NCBI RefSeq assembly: GCF_038397755.1
Contig: NZ_CP151637.1
Span: 1-64,000, forward strand
Length of the DNA stretch: 64,000 nt
Direction of reading: 5' to 3'
Source of the DNA: Microbacterium sp. LWH7-1.2
GTDB lineage: Bacteria; Actinomycetota; Actinomycetes; Actinomycetales; Microbacteriaceae
Numbering within the stretch: position 1 is the stretch's first letter; every line of letters begins with the position of its first letter. Of this stretch, positions 9,458 to 17,996 are shown piece after piece. A program made the position numbers and the translations under genes. Under the pieces are notes generated by a model. It did not search any database. It was not told where the DNA came from and saw only the letters and a program-made list of their open reading frames with translations.

Positions 9458-10137
9458 GCCAGCACCTCGGCGATCTCATCGAGGCCGATGCGGCGGCCGG
9501 TGTAGAACGGCACCTCTTCGCGCACGTGGCGGCGGGCCTCGGTCTGGCGGAGGTCGCGCATCAGGTCGACGAGCTCGACGAGCTCGGGCGCTTCGAGGGC
9601 CAGGATCCACTCGTAGTCGCCGAGCGCGAACGACGCGACCGTGTTGCTCAGCACCGAGCGGTGCGCGGCTCCCTTGCGGCCGTGGTCGGCGAGCATCTGG
9701 CGGCGCTCGTCGTCGGGAAGGATGTACCAGTCGTACGAGCGCACGAACGGGTAGACCGTGAGCCACGCCTCCGGATCCTTGTCGCGCATGAACGCGGGGA
9801 GGTGGCTGGCGGTGAACTCGGCGTCGCGGTGAACGCCCATCGCGTTCCAGACCGGCTCGAGCGAGGCGAGCGGCTCGGCGCGGCGGAGGATCCGCAGCGC
9901 CGACTGCAGCACGTCGGGGGCGATGCCGACCCCGGTGAGCCAGATCATGAGGTCGGCGTCGGCCCGCAGGCCCGACACGTCGTAGAACCCGCGGACGACC
10001 ACTCCGGATGCCTCGACCTCGGCGACCGCGGCGCTCAGATCGCCGGCGGGGGCGGGCGCCGAGGAGTCGCGGCGGAAGACCGCCCACAGGGTGTAGCCGA
10101 GGGTTTCAGTGGGGGAGTTCGCCGCGACGTCGGTCAT
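9454..10137 (-). CDS. hemQ: Coproheme decarboxylase HemQ (chlorite-dismutase family)
   Basis: A 227-residue protein that catalyses the final oxidative decarboxylation of coproheme to heme b in Gram-positive bacteria. Family features are ETLGYTLWAVFRRD near the N-terminus, the RSYDWYILPDDERRQML region holding the catalytic tyrosine and the conserved LADHGRKG, and a late DEIAEVLA. The ATG at 10137 places the conserved GYTLW segment near the start, with GGGAG just upstream as ribosome site. Its presence shows the cell uses the coproporphyrin-dependent route. It overlaps hemC by four bases. Confidence 0.93.
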   Translation of the reverse strand: MTDVAANSPTETLGYTLWAVFRRDSSAPAPAGDLSAAVAEVEASGVVVRGFYDVSGLRADADLMIWLTGVGIAPDVLQSALRILRRAEPLASLEPVWNAMGVHRDAEFTASHLPAFMRDKDPEAWLTVYPFVRSYDWYILPDDERRQMLADHGRKGAAHRSVLSNTVASFALGDYEWILALEAPELVELVDLMRDLRQTEARRHVREEVPFYTGRRIGLDEIAEVLA

Positions 10138-10200
10138 GCTCCCATCTTTCCACCCTGCGGGACGCCTCCTGCCCGGAGGGGCCTTCGTCCCCGACACTCA

Positions 10201-10329
10201 GCGCGTTTCGACTGCGCGCGCCAGAGCGCGCTCCGCTCAACGAGCGGGAGGTTGGGACCGGCCTTCCCCTCCGGTCGTTGACCGAGCCCCTATTCCGCTC
10301 GTTGAGCGAGCTTGCGAGTCGAAACGCGC
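10201..10329. repeat. Nested inverted repeat element inside the heme cluster
   Basis: The outer arms GCGCGTTTCGACT (10201-10213) and AGTCGAAACGCGC (10317-10329) are perfect complements over 13 bp. A second perfect 13-bp pair, GCTCAACGAGCGG (10235-10247) and CCGCTCGTTGAGC (10295-10307), lies inside, and GACCGG/CCGGTC near 10256-10276 closes the centre. It fills most of the 226-nt gap between cgoX and hemQ. A related half-element lies between nrdE and nrdF (47748-47776). Confidence 0.8.
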
Positions 10330-10363
10330 AGTCGAGACTCCCGAGCGCGGTCGCAAGGTCGGT

Positions 10364-11566
10364 TCAGCGGGCGAGGAGCTCGGCGGCGGTGCGCTCGGCG
10401 TGGGCGACGATCCCGGCGAGTCCGGAGCCGGCGACGGTCTCGCCGACCACGATCAAGTCGGACGGGACGGATGCTGCGGCCGGCCGCATCCAGAACACAT
10501 GGGCCGCGTCGACCACGACCGGCAGCCGCACGGCGAGCAGCGCCTCGGCGTCGGCGACGGCCGCGGCGACCGGGTCGGCCGGGGTCGCATCGTAGGAGAG
10601 CCGGACCACGTGGCGCCCGCCGGCAGCTTCGCGGAGCCACTCCCACTTCGCGGTCGCATGCGTGAGCGCACGGGCGTTCACCGGTGCCCCGGCGGCCACG
10701 AGCAGTCCGGTGCCGCGCGGCGCAGCATCCAGCTCCTCCTGCTCCACGACCAGGGTCACGAGGTCGATGCGACGGCCGGGAGCGGCGGGCGACCCCGCAC
10801 CGGGAGCCGCGACGATCACGGTGCCCTCGGGCGCGCCGAGGTCGTCGACCCGCGCGCCCAGCCGGATGTCGCCGCCGCGGCGCTCGAGGTCGTCGGCGAG
10901 GGCCGGTACGAGGCGGTTGACACCGCCGCGGATCCCCGCGACCGCGGCGCCCGGGGGAGCGGCCGCGCGCAGGCGCGTGACGGCTCCGCTGAGCGAGCCC
11001 ACGCTCACGACGGCGTCGGCGAGCCCGGGGTGGGCGCGCGCGACCGGGAGCTCGTCGGGGTGCTGCGAGTGCACGCCGTGCACGACGGGGGCGACGAGCC
11101 GGTCGAGCATCTGCGCGCCGTGGCGCTCGCGCACGAGGGCGCCGAGGGTCGCCGGCACCTCGCCGACCGGCAGGGCGTCGAGATCAGCCGCACGCTCGGC
11201 CGCGGAGAGTCCGACGACGCGCACGACGTCGGCGGCGAGGGGATCCGCCGGGATGCCGAGCAGCGCGGTCGCCGGCAGCGGCACGGCGTCGCCGGTCGAG
11301 GGCTGCAGCCACGCCGGTCCGGGGGTGGGGGCGACGACGTCGCCGGCCAGGCCGAGCTCGGCGAGCAGCGCCTCGACCACGCCGCCGCGCACGGCGAAGC
11401 TCTCGGCGCCGGCATCCAGAGCGAGTCCGCCGACCTCGTGCCGCGCGACCGTGCCGCCGAGGTGATCCGAGGCCTCGAACACCGCCACGGAGGCGCCTGA
11501 CGCGGCCAGCCGCCGGGCGACGACGAGCCCGGCCACCCCGCCGCCCACGACGGAGAAGTCAGCCAT
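10364..11566 (-). CDS. cgoX: Coproporphyrinogen III oxidase / protoporphyrinogen oxidase-type flavoenzyme
   Basis: A 400-residue FAD enzyme of the HemY/HemG family. It begins with the dinucleotide-binding fold [19 protein letters not shown] (about residues 6-24) and an acidic end of the second strand ([10 protein letters not shown]). [16 protein letters not shown] is the substrate-side signature, and the C-terminus contains [22 protein letters not shown]. Because hemQ is in the same cluster, the likely reaction is coproporphyrinogen III to coproporphyrin III. This is inference from context, as sequence alone does not separate the two reactions. It overlaps the hemE end by eight bases. Confidence 0.9.
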   Translation of the reverse strand: MADFSVVGGGVAGLVVARRLAASGASVAVFEASDHLGGTVARHEVGGLALDAGAESFAVRGGVVEALLAELGLAGDVVAPTPGPAWLQPSTGDAVPLPATALLGIPADPLAADVVRVVGLSAAERAADLDALPVGEVPATLGALVRERHGAQMLDRLVAPVVHGVHSQHPDELPVARAHPGLADAVVSVGSLSGAVTRLRAAAPPGAAVAGIRGGVNRLVPALADDLERRGGDIRLGARVDDLGAPEGTVIVAAPGAGSPAAPGRRIDLVTLVVEQEELDAAPRGTGLLVAAGAPVNARALTHATAKWEWLREAAGGRHVVRLSYDATPADPVAAAVADAEALLAVRLPVVVDAAHVFWMRPAAASVPSDLIVVGETVAGSGLAGIVAHAERTAAELLAR

Positions 11567-12617
11567 GCGCGTGCACGAACTCCACGATGCGCGTGAGCAC
11601 CGTCGGGTCGGTGTCGGGCGGGACGCCGTGCCCGAGGTTGACGACGTGCGCGCGTGCGGCGCGGCCGCGCTCGAGGACGTCGATGATGTGCGCCTCGAGC
11701 ACCGGCCACGGCGCGCGCAGCAGCGCCGGGTCGATGTTGCCCTGCACCGAGACGTCGGGGCCGAGCCGGCGCACGGCCTCGTCGAGGGGGAGGCGCCAGT
11801 CGACGCCCACCGTGTCGACGCCCACGTCGCGCATCGCGGCGAGCAGCTCGCCGGTGCCGACGCCGAAGTGCACGAGAGGCACGTCGAGGTGGCGCACGGC
11901 GTCCAGGGCGAGGGCCGAGAACGGGGCGACGTGCTGCGTGTAATCGGTGAGGCTGAGCGAGCCCGCCCACGAGTCGAACAGCTGCCCGGCCGACGCGCCC
12001 GCCTCGATCTGGGCGGCGAGGAACGCGCCGGTGATCCCGGCGCACCACGTCAGCAGAGAGGACCACGTCTCGGGATCGGAGTGCATGAGCGCCCGCGTCT
12101 TCAGCTGCTCCTTCGACGGGCCGCCCTCGACCAGGTAGGACGCCAGCGTGTACGGGGCGCCGGCGAAGCCGATGAGCGGCGTCGTGCCCAGTTCGGCGAC
12201 GGTGAGCGCCACGGCATCGCGGATGGGAGCGAGCGCCTCGGGGTCGAGCGGGGGCAGGGACGCGACATCCGCCGCCGTCCGCACCGGGTTCTCGAGCACC
12301 GGGCCGCGTCCCGCCACGATGCGCACGTCGACGCCCGACAGGCGCACCGGGATCACGATGTCGCTGAAGAAGATGCCGGCGTCGACGCCGTGCCGGCGCA
12401 CCGGCTGCAGCGTGATCTCGCTGGCGAGCTCGGGGTTCAGGCAGGCGTCGAGCATGTCGGTGCCGACCCGCAGCTCGCGGTACTCCGGCAATGATCGGCC
12501 CGCCTGGCGCATGAACCAGACCGGCGTGCGAGCCGGCCGTTCGCCGCGATACGCGCGTATCAGCGCGGGGGGATCGTTTCTCTGAAGGACGGAAGGGTGA
12601 GAGTCATGCAACGACAC
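11559..12617 (-). CDS. hemE: Uroporphyrinogen decarboxylase
   Basis: A 352-residue enzyme converting uroporphyrinogen III to coproporphyrinogen III. The signature [19 protein letters not shown] (about residues 30-48), then [33 protein letters not shown] and the C-terminal [14 protein letters not shown] are all in place. The GTG at 12617 is chosen because a TAATCT -10 hexamer stands exactly 6 nt upstream, giving a leaderless mRNA. It is the first gene of the minus-strand heme operon and its promoter overlaps that of hemA. Confidence 0.95.
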   Translation of the reverse strand: MSLHDSHPSVLQRNDPPALIRAYRGERPARTPVWFMRQAGRSLPEYRELRVGTDMLDACLNPELASEITLQPVRRHGVDAGIFFSDIVIPVRLSGVDVRIVAGRGPVLENPVRTAADVASLPPLDPEALAPIRDAVALTVAELGTTPLIGFAGAPYTLASYLVEGGPSKEQLKTRALMHSDPETWSSLLTWCAGITGAFLAAQIEAGASAGQLFDSWAGSLSLTDYTQHVAPFSALALDAVRHLDVPLVHFGVGTGELLAAMRDVGVDTVGVDWRLPLDEAVRRLGPDVSVQGNIDPALLRAPWPVLEAHIIDVLERGRAARAHVVNLGHGVPPDTDPTVLTRIVEFVHAHG

Positions 12618-12621
12618 ACGT

Positions 12622-12629
12622 TAAGATTA
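12622..12629. promoter_or_regulatory. Overlapping divergent -10 elements of hemE and hemA
   Basis: On the plus strand TAAGAT (12622-12627) stands 7 nt before the hemA GTG at 12635. On the minus strand TAATCT (12629-12624) stands 6 nt before the hemE GTG at 12617. The two hexamers share four base pairs, so polymerase cannot occupy both at once. Only 17 bp separate the two start codons, leaving no room for a Shine-Dalgarno sequence on either side. Confidence 0.65.
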
Positions 12630-12634
12630 GGTCT

Positions 12635-13879
12635 GTGCTCCTCTGTCTGACCGCGAACCATCGGAACGCGAGCCTCGACATCCTGGAGCGTCTCTCTGTG
12701 GGGGCGCCCACGGCGACGCGCGCCCTCGTGGACGACGAGATCTTCGTCTCCGGCGCCGTCGTGCTCGCCACGTGCAACCGGTTCGAGGCCTATCTCGACA
12801 TCGACGAGCCGCTCACCGGCGGCGAGGCGGTCGCGGCCGAGTCCGTGATCGAGGCGATGGCCGAGGCATCCGGCGTCGCGGTCGATCTGCTGCGCGCGTC
12901 GGTCGCCGTCCATCAGGGGGCCGATGCCGCGGCCCATCTGTTCGCCGTCACCAGCGGCCTCGAGTCGATGTCGGTCGGCGAAGACGAGATCTCGGGTCAG
13001 GTGCGTCGGGCTCTGGACGCCGCCCGAGCCGACGGCATGACCTCGAGCGAGCTGGAGCGCCTGTTCCAGAAGGCGACCCACACCAGCCGCGGCGTGCGCA
13101 ACCGCACCCAGCTGCGCGGAGCACATCGCTCGCTCGTGCGCCTCGCTCTCGAGCTGGCCTCGAGCCGCGTCGCCGAGTGGGCCGCCGCGAGGATCGTCGT
13201 CGTGGGCACCGGCAAGTACGCCGTCCGCACCGTCGAGGCGCTGCGCGCCCGCGGCGCCGGCGACATCCACGTCTTCTCCCCATCCGGTCGGGCCGAGGCG
13301 TTCGCCGCGCAGCACGGGCTGATCCCGGTGTCGGACTTCCCGGCCGAGGTCGCCGCGGCCGACGTCGTCATCACGTGCACCGCTGCCGCCGTCGTCCACG
13401 CCGACGCGTTCACGCCCGGGCACCGCGTGCTCGTGATCGACCTGGGGCTCCCGCGCAACGTAGACCCCGCTGTCGGCGCGGTCGAGGCGGTCGAGCTGCT
13501 CGACCTCGAGACCATCCGGCTGCACGCCCCGCTCGCCGAGTTCAGCGCCCACGCCGACGCGCGCGCGATCGTCGGCGATGCGGCCACCGAGTTCCACGCT
13601 GACCGCGAGGCCGGTCCCGCGATCACGGCTCTGCGCGCAGACGTGCTGAGGATCGTCGACGAAGAGATCGCCCGTGCCCGCTCGCGCGGGGCCGGAGACG
13701 ACGTCGAGACCGCCCTGCGCCACCTCGCCGGTGTGCTGCTGCACCGGCCGTCGGTGCGCATCCGCGAGCTGGCCGTCGAGGGCCGCATCGACGAGGCCCG
13801 CGCCGCGCTCGAGCTGCTCCACGGCCTGTCGGTCGAGGCTCCCGGCGCCGCGGACGACGACCTCTGGGCCACCGCATAG
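12635..13879 (+). CDS. hemA: Glutamyl-tRNA reductase
   Basis: A 414-residue NADPH enzyme reducing glutamyl-tRNA to glutamate-1-semialdehyde, the committed step of the C5 pathway. The catalytic cysteine is in VLATCNRFEAYLD (Cys47). ESMSVGEDEISGQVRRAL and FQKATHTSRGVRNRT follow, then the nucleotide-binding fold IVVVGTGKYAVRTVEAL and the C-terminal dimerisation helices. The GTG start fits leaderless transcription. It is divergent from the rest of the heme genes, so HemA can be tuned separately from hemE and downstream genes. Confidence 0.95.
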   Translation: MLLCLTANHRNASLDILERLSVGAPTATRALVDDEIFVSGAVVLATCNRFEAYLDIDEPLTGGEAVAAESVIEAMAEASGVAVDLLRASVAVHQGADAAAHLFAVTSGLESMSVGEDEISGQVRRALDAARADGMTSSELERLFQKATHTSRGVRNRTQLRGAHRSLVRLALELASSRVAEWAAARIVVVGTGKYAVRTVEALRARGAGDIHVFSPSGRAEAFAAQHGLIPVSDFPAEVAAADVVITCTAAAVVHADAFTPGHRVLVIDLGLPRNVDPAVGAVEAVELLDLETIRLHAPLAEFSAHADARAIVGDAATEFHADREAGPAITALRADVLRIVDEEIARARSRGAGDDVETALRHLAGVLLHRPSVRIRELAVEGRIDEARAALELLHGLSVEAPGAADDDLWATA

Positions 13880-13953
13880 CGCGTCCTCTCCCACTCTGCC
13901 GGGCCGACCTCCGCGTCCGGACGACCGGGCCCCGCAGCATCCGCTTCTCTGCC

Positions 13954-14039
13954 GATCCGGAATTCGGAGAATCGCATCGTTTCCGGGGCCGCCCCGCGCG
14001 CACGCTCCGGAAAGCGTGCGGAAGTCCGAATTCCGGATC
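13954..14039. repeat. Long inverted repeat in the convergent hemA / ZIP gap
   Basis: GATCCGGAATTCGGA (13954-13968) and TCCGAATTCCGGATC (14025-14039) are perfect 15-bp complements. Between them GCACGCT (14000-14006) pairs with AGCGTGC (14013-14019). It may form a cruciform or a bidirectional terminator for hemA and the ZIP transporter gene. There is no U-rich tract. Confidence 0.65.
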
Positions 14040-14065
14040 CGCGGAAGGGGCGGATCCGGTCGGGG

Positions 14066-14878
14066 CTAGGCGAGTTCGTGCAGGACGAACGCGGCGAGGA
14101 AGCCGATCGTCGCCCACAAGCCGGTGAGCGCGTGCTGCTCGTCGAACGCCTCGGGGATCATCGTGTTGCACACCATCGCGAGCAGACCGCCGGCGGCGAT
14201 CGTGGTGATGAGGGCGATCAGGCTGGGCGACGCCGACTGGAAGGCGACATAGCCCAGCACCGAGGAGACCACGGTGATCAGCGCAATCCCGCTCCACAGC
14301 AGGGCCACGTAACGCCCGCTCGAGCCGCCTCGCTTGAGGGCGGCGGTCGAGCCGAGTCCCTCGGGGAAGTTGCTGATCGCGATCGCCGCCACGATGGGGA
14401 TGCTGATCCCGCCCTGCAGCACTGACAAGCCCATGACGATGGACTCCGGGATGCCGTCGATCAGCGCGCCGACGGCGATCACGAGGCCTGCTCCGCTCAC
14501 TGCCTGCGCTCCGGCGCGGCGGGCCACGATGCTGGCGGAGACCTCGTCGCCGTCCGAGTACTCGGTGACGGAGGACGCGTCGATCCGGGGCGAGCCGGAG
14601 GCGGGCCGCTTGCTGCGTCGCGAGATGAGCTGGTCGGCGACGATGTAGATGATCGCGCCGCCGAGAAAGCCCACGGTGGTGGGGATGAGCCCGCCGTCCT
14701 CAGCTGCCTCCTCGACCAGTTCGAAGGCCAGGGTCGAGATGAGGACACCGGCGCCGACCGCCATGATCCCGGCGACGATGCGCTGCGGGATCTCGACGAA
14801 CCACGCGATTGCCGCCCCGACGAGCAGCGTGCCGCCGCCGATGAGGCCGCTCAGCGCCGCGAGCCAGAGTCCTTGCAT
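14066..14878 (-). CDS. ZIP-family divalent metal transporter
   Basis: A 270-residue inner-membrane protein with about eight hydrophobic segments. The two metal-binding helices are recognisable: DGIPESIVMG (about residue 155) and AISNFPEGLGSTAALKRGG (about 180-198), with the His/Glu ligand HELA at the very C-terminus. A charged, low-hydrophobicity loop (RRSKRPASGSPRIDASS, about 82-100) sits in the middle. The family imports zinc, iron or manganese. Which metal cannot be told here. A TAGGTT -10 lies 6 nt upstream of the ATG. Confidence 0.87.
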   Translation of the reverse strand: MQGLWLAALSGLIGGGTLLVGAAIAWFVEIPQRIVAGIMAVGAGVLISTLAFELVEEAAEDGGLIPTTVGFLGGAIIYIVADQLISRRSKRPASGSPRIDASSVTEYSDGDEVSASIVARRAGAQAVSGAGLVIAVGALIDGIPESIVMGLSVLQGGISIPIVAAIAISNFPEGLGSTAALKRGGSSGRYVALLWSGIALITVVSSVLGYVAFQSASPSLIALITTIAAGGLLAMVCNTMIPEAFDEQHALTGLWATIGFLAAFVLHELA

Positions 14879-14884
14879 GGCGCC

Positions 14885-14890
14885 AACCTA
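14885..14890 (-). promoter_or_regulatory. -10 element of the ZIP transporter gene
   Basis: TAGGTT on the minus strand, 6 nt before the ATG at 14878. A leaderless mRNA is likely. Confidence 0.5.
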
Positions 14891-14956
14891 GTGGCGGGGA
14901 TGACGGATGCCGCGGCGAAACGCGTTCGCCGCGGCATCCGTCCCTCTTCCGTAGAG

Positions 14957-16549
14957 TCAGGCCGTCGCGGCCTCGCGGGCGCGCAGGTCCTTGCGGAGGA
15001 TCTTGCCGGAGCTGGACTTCGGGATCGCGTCGATGAACTCGACGCGGCGCACCTTCTTGTGCGGTGCGACGTGCTCGGCGACGAACGCCATCACCTCGTC
15101 CGCGGTGAGCCCGGAGTCCGGGGCGGCGACGATGAAGGCCTTGGGGATCTCCTGCTTGTCCTCGTCGAGCACACCGATGACCGCAGCATCCATCACCTTC
15201 GGGTGACCGAGGAGGAGCGCCTCGAGCTCTGCGGGGGCGATCTGGTAGCCCTTGTACTTGATGAGCTCCTTGACCCGGTCCACGATCGAGAAATAGCCGC
15301 CCTCGTGGTACACCGCGATGTCGCCGGTGTGGAGGAATCCGTCGGCGTCGAGCGTCTCGGCGGTCGCCTGCGGCTGGTTGAGGTAGCCGAGCATGACGTT
15401 CGGCCCCTTCACCCACAGCTCGCCGGCCTTCGTGACGCCGTCGGGGCCGAGCTCGGTGATCTCCTCGCCGGTCTCGGTGTCGATGAGCTTGTTGAGCGTG
15501 TTGGGCAGCATGACGCCGACGGAGCTCACCGGGATGTCGTAGCGGTCCACGGGCATCGCGTGCGAGACCGGGCTCAGCTCGCTCATCCCGTACCCCTGCA
15601 TCATACGGGCGTTGATGCGGCGCCCTGCGGTCTCGGCGGTCTCGCCGTCGAGGGGAGCCGCCCCCGAGAACACCGTGTGCACGCTGGAGATGTCGAACTG
15701 GTCGACGATGGGATGCTTCGCCAGCGCGACCGCGATCGGCGGCGCGATGTACAGGTAGGTGCACTGGAACTTCTGGATGTTGGTGAGGAACTCCACCAGG
15801 TCGAACTTCGGCATCGTCACGAGGCTCGCGCGCTGGCGCAGAGCGAGATTGAGCAGCACCGTCATGCCGTAGATGTGGAAGAACGGCAGCACCGCCAGCA
15901 CGCGATCGGTCGCGGCGAGATCAAGGGCGACGCGGCACTGCGCGACGTTCGCCACCAGATTGCGATGCGTCAGCATGACGCCCTTGGGAACGCCGGTCGT
16001 GCCCGACGAGTAGGGGAGCACCGCGATGTGCGTCGCAGGGTCGAACGAGACCTCGGGTGCCGGTGCGCCCTCGGCGAGCAGCGCCCGGAGGTTCGGATGG
16101 CCCGGGGCGCCGTCGAGCACGACGACACGGTCGTGGGGGATGCCGACCGCCTCGGCGGCGGTTGAGGCCTGGGGGAGGAGGGGGTGGACGGTGACGAGCC
16201 ACGTGGCCCCGGCATCCCGCAGCTGCTTCTCGATCTCGCCGGCGGTGTACAGCGAGTTGACGGTGGTGACCGTGGCGCCCGCGCGCAGGATGCCGTGGAA
16301 GACGGTCGCGAACGCCGGCACATTGGGGCACAGGAGGCCCACGACCGTCTCGACGCCGACGCCACGCGCCGCCAGCGCGCCGGCGAACAGGTCGACCTGC
16401 GTGCGCAGCGCGCCGTACGTCGTCTCGGCGCCGGTCGCGGGATCGATGAGCGCGACGCGCCCCAGGTCCTCGTCGGTCAGGCTCGCGAACAGGTAGTCGT
16501 ACACGTCGAGTGGGGGAATCTCGACATCGGCTTCGGGACTGGTGAACAC
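14957..16549 (-). CDS. AMP-dependent acyl-CoA synthetase, 4-coumarate--CoA ligase type
   Basis: A 530-residue adenylate-forming enzyme that activates a carboxylic acid to its CoA thioester. Seen are the ATP-binding loop YSSGTTGVPKGVMLTH (about residues 190-205), MQGYGMSELSPVSH (about 330), GYLNQPQATAETLDADGFLHTGDI and the hinge/lysine region IPKSSSGKILRKDLR near the C-terminus. The GTG at 16549 has AAGGAG five bases upstream, which excludes the longer upstream frame. The family groups with 4-coumarate:CoA ligases, but the true acid (aromatic or fatty) is not determined by anything in the neighbourhood. Confidence 0.88.
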   Translation of the reverse strand: MFTSPEADVEIPPLDVYDYLFASLTDEDLGRVALIDPATGAETTYGALRTQVDLFAGALAARGVGVETVVGLLCPNVPAFATVFHGILRAGATVTTVNSLYTAGEIEKQLRDAGATWLVTVHPLLPQASTAAEAVGIPHDRVVVLDGAPGHPNLRALLAEGAPAPEVSFDPATHIAVLPYSSGTTGVPKGVMLTHRNLVANVAQCRVALDLAATDRVLAVLPFFHIYGMTVLLNLALRQRASLVTMPKFDLVEFLTNIQKFQCTYLYIAPPIAVALAKHPIVDQFDISSVHTVFSGAAPLDGETAETAGRRINARMMQGYGMSELSPVSHAMPVDRYDIPVSSVGVMLPNTLNKLIDTETGEEITELGPDGVTKAGELWVKGPNVMLGYLNQPQATAETLDADGFLHTGDIAVYHEGGYFSIVDRVKELIKYKGYQIAPAELEALLLGHPKVMDAAVIGVLDEDKQEIPKAFIVAAPDSGLTADEVMAFVAEHVAPHKKVRRVEFIDAIPKSSSGKILRKDLRAREAATA

Positions 16550-16686
16550 CGGATCTCCTTCGATCGGGCGGCACGACGGTCGTGGTCGGCAAGCTATCGG
16601 CCGTGCCGTGCGACCATCATGCCATCCGCATCGAAGATCGTGGGACGCGATTCCGTGAACGCTGGAACGCAGTGTCACCGGATGCA

Positions 16687-16721
16687 GCGCGCCCGGCCAC
16701 CCCCTCGGTGGCCGGGCGCGC
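16687..16721 (-). terminator. Strong hairpin after the amino-acid dehydrogenase gene
   Basis: GCGCGCCCGGCCACC (16687-16701) pairs perfectly with GGTGGCCGGGCGCGC (16707-16721) around a 5-nt loop. It begins just past the dehydrogenase stop codon and is the likely terminator. No T-run follows, as is common in high-GC actinobacteria. Confidence 0.75.
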
Positions 16722-16727
16722 CCGGTC

Positions 16728-17804
16728 TCAGTGCGCGAGTGCGGGCTGGCGGCCACCGGCGGCGAGGCGCTCGGCGGCGAGTCCCTCAGCGGCCTCGAGC
16801 GGCGTGACGCCTCGGGCCTCCGCCTCGTCGAAGATGCGGCGCACCGTGTCGCCGATCTGGCCGACGCGGTCCATGATCTCGGCACGCGTGCCGAGGTGCT
16901 TCGCCTCGAGGTCCAGGTAGATCACCCCGCCCGCGTTGACGACGAAGTCGGGGGCGTACAGGATGCCGCGACCGGCCAGGCGTGCCGCCCCGCTGTGGTC
17001 CGCGAGCGGATTGTTCGCCGGGCCGCACACGGCCTTCGCGTCGAGAGAATCGATCACCTCGTCAGTGAGGAGCCCGCCGATGCCGGCGGGGACGAAGACG
17101 TCGGCAGGGACGAGGTGCTCCTCGCCCGGGGCGATCCACTCGGCGCCGAGCTCGGCGGCGAGGTCGCGCTTGGCGGGGTTGACGTCGGTGACCGTGAGGC
17201 GCGCCCCCTCGGCCGAGAGGCGCACCGCGAGGCGGCTGCCGACCTGGCCGAGGCCCGAGATCGTGATGCGCCGGCCCTCGACGTCGGCGGTTCCCGCGAC
17301 GCGCTCGAGCGTCGCGCGGAGCGACTCGTAGACGCCGAGGCTCGTGGGGCCGGCGGGCTCGCCCGAGCCGCCGACGGCGTCGGGCAGGCCAACGACGTGC
17401 TCGGTGCGCTCGCTGACGACGAGCATGTCCTCGGTCGTCGAGCCGACGTCCTCGGCGGTGCGGTACAGGCCGTGCAGGGACTCGACCGCGTCACCGAGGT
17501 CGAGGAACGCGGCACGGCGGCGGTCGGTGTCGAGCGTGGTGCCGGGAGGCAGGGCGATGACGGATTTGCCGCCGCCCGCGTCGAGCCCGGCTGCGGCGTT
17601 CTTGAGCGTCATGGCGGCCGACAGTCGCAGTGCGTCGCCGAGGGCGTCGCTCCAGTGCGGGTATGTCCACAGGCGCGCGCCGCCGAGGGCGGAGCCGAGC
17701 ACGGAGGAGTGCAGCGCGACGGCGATGAACAGACCGCTCCGGCGGCCGGTGATCACCTCCACCCGCTCGTGTGCGAAATCGGGCAGGGGCAGGGTGTGCG
17801 TCAT
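16728..17804 (-). CDS. Leucine/valine dehydrogenase (Glu/Leu/Phe/Val dehydrogenase family)
   Basis: A 358-residue NAD-dependent amino-acid dehydrogenase that deaminates branched-chain amino acids to 2-oxoacids. The catalytic lysine region LDAGGGKSVIALPPG (about residues 75-89) and the Rossmann motif ISGLGQVGSRLAVRLSAEGA (about 180-199) are clear, with CGPANNPLAD downstream. The ATG at 17804 is preceded by AAGGAAG and a 17-spaced promoter. The size and the short GGGKSVI version favour Val/Leu dehydrogenase over glutamate dehydrogenase. The exact substrate is inference. Confidence 0.87.
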   Translation of the reverse strand: MTHTLPLPDFAHERVEVITGRRSGLFIAVALHSSVLGSALGGARLWTYPHWSDALGDALRLSAAMTLKNAAAGLDAGGGKSVIALPPGTTLDTDRRRAAFLDLGDAVESLHGLYRTAEDVGSTTEDMLVVSERTEHVVGLPDAVGGSGEPAGPTSLGVYESLRATLERVAGTADVEGRRITISGLGQVGSRLAVRLSAEGARLTVTDVNPAKRDLAAELGAEWIAPGEEHLVPADVFVPAGIGGLLTDEVIDSLDAKAVCGPANNPLADHSGAARLAGRGILYAPDFVVNAGGVIYLDLEAKHLGTRAEIMDRVGQIGDTVRRIFDEAEARGVTPLEAAEGLAAERLAAGGRQPALAH

Positions 17805-17875
17805 CGCGGTTCTTCCTTCGGCGGGCCTCGTGGGCAGTGCGCTGCGGACGCCGCGGCGTTGCGGCATCCGTTCTC

Positions 17876-17904
17876 ATTCCACACCGATTCTGCGAATTGT
17901 TCAA
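17876..17904 (-). promoter_or_regulatory. Promoter of the amino-acid dehydrogenase gene
   Basis: On the minus strand -35 TTGAAC (17904-17899), a 17-bp spacer and -10 TGGAAT (17881-17876). Confidence 0.6.
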
Positions 17905-17984
17905 CCGTGTCGGCGGCACCTGGGCAGATTGCCTGCTCCTCGGCGCGGACCTTGCGCACGCCTCAGCAGTGTGTGCGCCGTCGA

Positions 17985-17990
17985 TAGCAT
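17985..17990 (+). promoter_or_regulatory. -10 element of the methyltransferase-YbaK fusion gene
   Basis: TAGCAT, 6 nt before the ATG at 17997. It is another leaderless arrangement. Confidence 0.5.
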
Positions 17991-17996
17991 CGACGG

